In this document: positions 5,825 through 9,171 of the stretch, piece after piece
Position numbering within the stretch: position 1 is the first letter of the stretch
Layout: the number at the start of each line of letters is the position of its first letter
NCBI GenBank assembly: GCA_013154075.1
Contig: JAADDG010000040.1
Coordinates: 1 to 9,171, forward strand
Origin: Campylobacterota bacterium
Lineage (GTDB): Bacteria; Campylobacterota; Campylobacteria; Campylobacterales; JAADDG01
DNA length: 9,171 nt
Direction: 5' to 3'
Notes under the pieces: generated by a model
Database searches by the model: none
What the model saw: the letters and a program-made list of their open reading frames with translations, nothing else
What the model was told of the DNA's origin: nothing
Translations under genes and position numbers: made by a program

Positions 5825-6876
5825 TTCAAACTCTTTTTAACCCTTTTTATTCTCTCGTTTGCTCTTAAAATAGTCTTTAAATCTATTTTACCATTTTTTA
5901 TTTGCTTATAAACAATTTCAACAATATCCTTAGCTTTGACTCTCTTTTTAGTCTGATTGGCAAACAAAAGCATATCAACTCCCGCATTTATAGCTAAAGT
6001 AACGGAGTCTTTCAAAGAGTAATTTTTAGAGATCGCTCCCATTTGCATATCATCGCTAATTACTATGCCTTCAAATCCAAGTCCCTCTCTTAAAAGCTTT
6101 GTTGCGACTCTATAAGAGAGAGTGGCTGGATATTTGGAATCCAAACGATCGTTAAAGACATGAGCTACCATAACCGCATCGGCCAAATTTTCATCTATAA
6201 GCCTTTTATATGGCAAAAGCTCCTTTTTTCTCCAAGTAGAGGAGATATCGGTAAAGCCTTTATGGGTATCTCCGAAAGATGAGCCGTGTCCAGGAAAATG
6301 TTTCAAAACGGGCAAAATTTGGTTTGATTTAAGCTCTTTTACAAAAATTTCGGCATATTTTACAACCTCTTTCGGATCACTGCCGTAAGAGCGCCCTTTT
6401 TTAACGATAACCAAATTTTTGCTATTTAAAGCCAGATCCAAAACGGGAGCGAAATTACAGTTAAACCCATCTTTTTTAAGTTCTCTTGCCAACTTGAAAT
6501 AAACCCTCTTTGCATAGGACAAATCGCCCTTTTTAGCAACCCTATCGGCGGAAGGAGTCCTTATAAACCCCTCACCTTTGAGCCTCTCTACGCTTCCTCC
6601 CTCCTCATCTACGCAAATTAATAGGGGATATTTAGCCTCCTTTTTCAAATCAAAAGTTAATTTTTTAAGCTGTTTTGGATTTCTGATATTTTTGCCAAAA
6701 AGAACCACTCCGCCAAGATGATATCTTTTAATATCTTTTTGCAAACTTTTTGGAACACTCTCCCCTTCAAAACCCAAAATTATCATATTTCCTATAAGCT
6801 TCTCAATCTCCTCTTTTGAGAAGTCTTTAGAAAAAAGAGATATGGATAGAATCAAAAAATAAAAAAGCTTTTTCAA
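5821..6876 (-). CDS. Exported glycoside hydrolase family 3 protein, NagZ-like beta-N-acetylhexosaminidase
   Basis: This 351-residue enzyme has the single (alpha/beta)8 barrel of NagZ-type GH3 proteins, which remove N-acetylglucosamine from muropeptides or glycans. Visible motifs are GGVVLFGKNI (55-64), VDEEGGSVERL (89-99), KHFPGHG (192-198) and Asp203-Thr-His205, the Asp/His pair of the acid/base loop. The SDDM stretch contains the probable nucleophile Asp275 (aligned by eye with Asp318 of the B. subtilis enzyme). Residues 1-16 (Lys-Lys then a hydrophobic run, FSKDF after it) look like a signal peptide, so it probably acts in the periplasm, whereas classical Gram-negative NagZ is cytoplasmic. 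The start is TTG at 6876, overlapping the antiporter stop as TTGA, with GAGGG a few bases upstream. The stop overlaps DUF72 by 4 nt. Substrate preference is inferred from the family. Confidence 0.92.
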   Translation of the reverse strand: MKKLFYFLILSISLFSKDFSKEEIEKLIGNMIILGFEGESVPKSLQKDIKRYHLGGVVLFGKNIRNPKQLKKLTFDLKKEAKYPLLICVDEEGGSVERLKGEGFIRTPSADRVAKKGDLSYAKRVYFKLARELKKDGFNCNFAPVLDLALNSKNLVIVKKGRSYGSDPKEVVKYAEIFVKELKSNQILPVLKHFPGHGSSFGDTHKGFTDISSTWRKKELLPYKRLIDENLADAVMVAHVFNDRLDSKYPATLSYRVATKLLREGLGFEGIVISDDMQMGAISKNYSLKDSVTLAINAGVDMLLFANQTKKRVKAKDIVEIVYKQIKNGKIDLKTILRANERIKRVKKSLK

Positions 6877-8027
6877 GAAGCCCTCTTTGGAACAAGCAGT
6901 TTAATAGCAATCATACACACCACAACCTCTACCAAACTTGCCAAAACAAACATATAATAATGAAAAGTATCTATACTGTGAGAGTGATAGGCAAGAGTCG
7001 CAACCGCTATCAACAAAGTAAGAGGCATCGAGTGAGAGAGCGCAAACAAAACGATCTCTCTTAAAGTAAGTATTTTCAAAAATACGAGAGCAGACAAAAA
7101 TCTAATCAAAATCATAAGCACCACAAGCCCCACCACTTTAGCAATCATTCCGCCTTCCAAAATATATTTGGGATCAAATGTAGTACCTATATAAATGAAA
7201 AATATCGGCACCAAAAAACCAAATCCAAAAGATGCGAGCTTGTGAGGAAGTTCTGCTTTGTGATCGAAAAAGGTAGCTATCAAAATTCCAGCTATAAAAG
7301 CCCCGAAAGCGATCTCGAGATGCAAATAAAGCATTATCGCTATCATAAGGAAAAAAAGCGCCATCGAAAGCCTGATATCTTTCTCCTCCTTATCGTGATC
7401 CAAAGGCACAAGATAGACTTTAAGCTCCGGATACCACCAAAAAAGGGTTCTTAAAATCGAATATATAAGATACATTCCGAACAAAAACAGCGCCAAATAA
7501 CCGAGACTCTTATATAAATTTATCCCTATTCCGTACTCCAAAACGGCCCCGACAAACGTCAAAGCCAAAATACTTATAAACTCTCCCAAAGTTCCTATCG
7601 TCATCGAGAGATTAAGCCATTTATGCCCTTTACCAAACTCCTTATACAAAGCCAAAACAAGCCCGATGGATATAAGAGGCATTATCACGATATAAATATT
7701 GCTAAATCCCACATAGTAGCAGATAACAAGAGAAAATATATAAAGTAAAGAGATATAAGCTATACCCCTTTTTAAAAGAGTCTTATCAAGATTCAAAAGC
7801 CTTCTTAAATCGACTTCCGCTCCCGCTAAAAACATAAGATAATAAAATCCGACTTCCGCTATGATCTCAAAAAGGTCGTTATCTTTCAAAATACCGAAAT
7901 ACCCGGCCACCGCTCCTAAAATAATCTCGGTGGCGGTGGTTGGCATCTTTACGATTTTGGATACGTAAGGAGATATGAAGATCAAAAAAGAGAGCGTAAC
8001 GATCAAAAAAGCTTCGTTATTTTCCAT
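6873..8027 (-). CDS. CPA2-family cation:proton antiporter
   Basis: This 384-residue inner-membrane protein is almost entirely hydrophobic helices and matches the Na+(K+)/H+ exchanger domain (KefB/NapA type). Recognisable family segments are TATEIILGAVAGYFGIL (31-47), FLAGAEVDLR (66-75), EIAFGAFIAGILIATFF (238-254) and LVPIFFIYIGTTFD (272-285). There is no C-terminal TrkA-N or TrkA-C regulatory domain, so it is the transport core alone. At the crossover-helix position where relatives carry an Asp pair or Gln-Asp, this protein reads TLGEF with Glu149, so proton or cation binding may use Glu. The ATG lies within the last codons of bioB (11-nt overlap) and lacks a strong ribosome site, which implies coupled translation. 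The 3' end overlaps the GH3 gene. Whether it moves Na+ or K+ cannot be told from sequence. Confidence 0.92.
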   Translation of the reverse strand: MENNEAFLIVTLSFLIFISPYVSKIVKMPTTATEIILGAVAGYFGILKDNDLFEIIAEVGFYYLMFLAGAEVDLRRLLNLDKTLLKRGIAYISLLYIFSLVICYYVGFSNIYIVIMPLISIGLVLALYKEFGKGHKWLNLSMTIGTLGEFISILALTFVGAVLEYGIGINLYKSLGYLALFLFGMYLIYSILRTLFWWYPELKVYLVPLDHDKEEKDIRLSMALFFLMIAIMLYLHLEIAFGAFIAGILIATFFDHKAELPHKLASFGFGFLVPIFFIYIGTTFDPKYILEGGMIAKVVGLVVLMILIRFLSALVFLKILTLREIVLFALSHSMPLTLLIAVATLAYHSHSIDTFHYYMFVLASLVEVVVCMIAIKLLVPKRAS

Positions 8028-8865
8028 CGCAACTTTCGGCTATCTCAAGCCCCAACTCTTTAAGCATTTTAAGATCACTGTTAGCTTTAGCGCCTTTTGT
8101 GGTAAGGTAGTTTCCTATAACGATAGCATCGGCTCCCGCTTTAAAAATCTCTTTTTGTCTCTCTTTGAAAGTTATCTCTCTTCCACCGGCTACCATCAGC
8201 CTTTTGTTTTTAAAAATCTCTCTGGCTTTTTTTATAACTTCCAACGCCTCATCGACCGGCATAACTCTCAAAGGAAGAGGCAAAGAAGGATTTGGATGAA
8301 AAAAATTCAAAGGAATGGAGTCGGGATCAAGCTCCTTTAAAGCCTCAAAAAACTCCTCCCTATCTCTTTCATCCTCCCCCATGCCGAAAATTCCTCCGCT
8401 ACAAAGCTTCAACCCCGCCTCTTTTGCGTTTAGACAGGTTTGAAACCTATCTTCCCATTCATGGGTGGAGCATATCTTTTTGTAAAAGTTTTTCGACGTC
8501 TCGAGATTGTGATTGTAGCTGTCTATTTTACACTTTTTAAGCTCTTTTAGACTCTCTTTGTCCGCCAAACCGTTGCAGGCTATCAGATTTAGACCCGAGA
8601 CTTCCTTCTTGATAGCCAAAGCCGCTTCGCATACAAACTCAAGTCTACTCTCATCGAGCTCTTTTCCGGAAGTAACGAGACAAAATCCAACCGCTTTGTT
8701 TCTTTTGGCCTCTTTGGCCTCTTTGACTATTAGATCTATATTCTTTTTTCTGTATCTCTCTATATCGGCTTTGTACTTGGAGCTTTGGGCGCAAAAAGCG
8801 CAATCTTCATTGCAGCTTCCGCTTGAGATATTGCTGATAGCGCACAAAAAGATCTTTTTAGCCAC
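8017..8865 (-). CDS. bioB: Biotin synthase BioB (radical SAM)
   Basis: BioB inserts sulfur into dethiobiotin to make biotin. The 282-residue protein equals the short Helicobacter form in length. The radical-SAM 4Fe-4S cluster is bound by Cys18-x3-Cys22-x2-Cys25. The sacrificial 2Fe-2S cluster ligands are present as Cys62 (GFCLVTSG), Cys97 (IACNG), Cys155 (LCSGGIFGMGE) and Arg229 (AGGREI), with spacings close to those of E. coli (97, 128, 188, 260). YNHNLETS (117-124) and NFFHPNP are family hallmarks. The start is GTG at 8865-8863. An in-frame TAA lies two codons upstream, and no other start fits before the first conserved residues. The GTG overlaps the preceding gene by 8 nt with no spaced ribosome site, so coupling is likely. 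No other biotin genes lie in the window. The assignment is secure. Confidence 0.97.
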   Translation of the reverse strand: MAKKIFLCAISNISSGSCNEDCAFCAQSSKYKADIERYRKKNIDLIVKEAKEAKRNKAVGFCLVTSGKELDESRLEFVCEAALAIKKEVSGLNLIACNGLADKESLKELKKCKIDSYNHNLETSKNFYKKICSTHEWEDRFQTCLNAKEAGLKLCSGGIFGMGEDERDREEFFEALKELDPDSIPLNFFHPNPSLPLPLRVMPVDEALEVIKKAREIFKNKRLMVAGGREITFKERQKEIFKAGADAIVIGNYLTTKGAKANSDLKMLKELGLEIAESCDGK

Positions 8866-9171
8866 CTCTTAAAACCTCTCTTTTGAAACTCCACTCTCTT
8901 GAGTCTACATGCCTATAAAAATACTCCACCGCATAACCATCCCCTATTATATCCAAAATAGCAAATTCGCTGTAGGGTTTGTTTCTGGCACATATCTCTC
9001 CGGGATTCAAAAAGACTCTACCCTTTATAAACTCCAATTGAAATTTATGAAGATGGCCGTAAATTATGATATCGCTATCTGGAGTAAGATAATAGGGCAT
9101 ATGCATAAGCTTTACCACCCTATCTTCTATCTTGAAATAGTGAGGCTCCAAAAAGAGATTATATCTTCTCT
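8858..9171 (-). CDS. Metallophosphoesterase, YfcE/MJ0936-like (N-terminal part outside the window)
   Basis: The frame is open to the window edge, so this is the C-terminal part (about 104 residues) of a calcineurin-like phosphoesterase. These use two metal ions to cut phosphodiesters or phosphomonoesters. The visible motifs are a lone metal-ligand-type His in LMHMPYY, the IIYGHLHKFQ block holding the GHxH metal ligands, and FLNPGEICARNKP. The last resembles the closing 'NPGS' turn of YfcE-type enzymes. The usual LTHGH motif is altered here (HMP in place of HGH). The DxH, GD and GNHD blocks would lie upstream, outside the window. Its stop overlaps the bioB start by 8 nt, making it the first visible gene of the coupled operon. 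Substrate is unknown. A TTG at 9151 is an internal Leu codon, not the start. Confidence 0.85.
   Translation of the reverse strand, partial: RRYNLFLEPHYFKIEDRVVKLMHMPYYLTPDSDIIIYGHLHKFQLEFIKGRVFLNPGEICARNKPYSEFAILDIIGDGYAVEYFYRHVDSREWSFKREVLRGG

Noticed and set aside
7975..8872. Plus-strand open frames opposite bioB and the antiporter
   Set aside because: They lie antisense to well-conserved genes with intact motifs and show no domain resemblance or ribosome sites of their own.
9149..9151. TTG at 9151 as the true start of the phosphoesterase
   Set aside because: The frame stays open to the window edge, and the protein would lack the N-terminal metal-binding blocks the family needs. This is an internal Leu codon.

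Overview
The window is an AT-rich, densely packed stretch of a bacterial chromosome, most likely from the Campylobacterota (Epsilonproteobacteria). The signs are a short three-helix ExbB (136 aa), a short 282-aa biotin synthase of the Helicobacter type, very Lys-rich proteins, and promoters that rely on an extended -10 with no clear -35. This placement is inferred from protein style; no ribosomal RNA is present. No tRNA, CRISPR array, insertion sequence or phage gene was seen.

Right to centre (9171 down to 5096, minus strand): five genes run head to tail and every junction overlaps by 4 to 11 nt. In order they are a metallophosphoesterase (cut by the window edge), bioB, a CPA2-type cation:proton antiporter, an exported family-3 glycoside hydrolase related to NagZ, and a DUF72 protein. 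This is almost certainly one translationally coupled operon, although the functions do not form an obvious pathway. After a 158-nt gap comes an AhpD-like CxxC alkylhydroperoxidase-family gene (4937-4404). It ends at a hairpin shared with a convergent plus-strand gene.

Centre (3477-4349, plus strand): a DUF808 (YedI-like) inner-membrane protein of unknown function.

Left (3297 down to 1, minus strand): an apparently self-sufficient outer-membrane transport operon consisting of a TonB-dependent receptor, exbB, exbD and tonB (cut by the window edge). The receptor carries both halves of the CxxxM-HxM copper site of OprC/NosA-type copper receptors. The operon therefore looks like a dedicated copper-uptake machine with its own energy-transducing complex: receptor in the outer membrane, ExbB/ExbD using the proton gradient in the inner membrane, and TonB spanning the periplasm.

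The most striking unexplained feature lies in the 179-nt gap between the receptor and DUF808 starts. Two 24-nt promoter modules face outward there, matching at 19 of 24 positions, each about 25-50 nt upstream of its start codon. This suggests that the DUF808 protein and the copper-type Ton operon are controlled together. It would tie a membrane protein of unknown function, which carries a Met/His-rich cluster, to metal (probably copper) handling. That link is an inference from the promoters and has not been shown.
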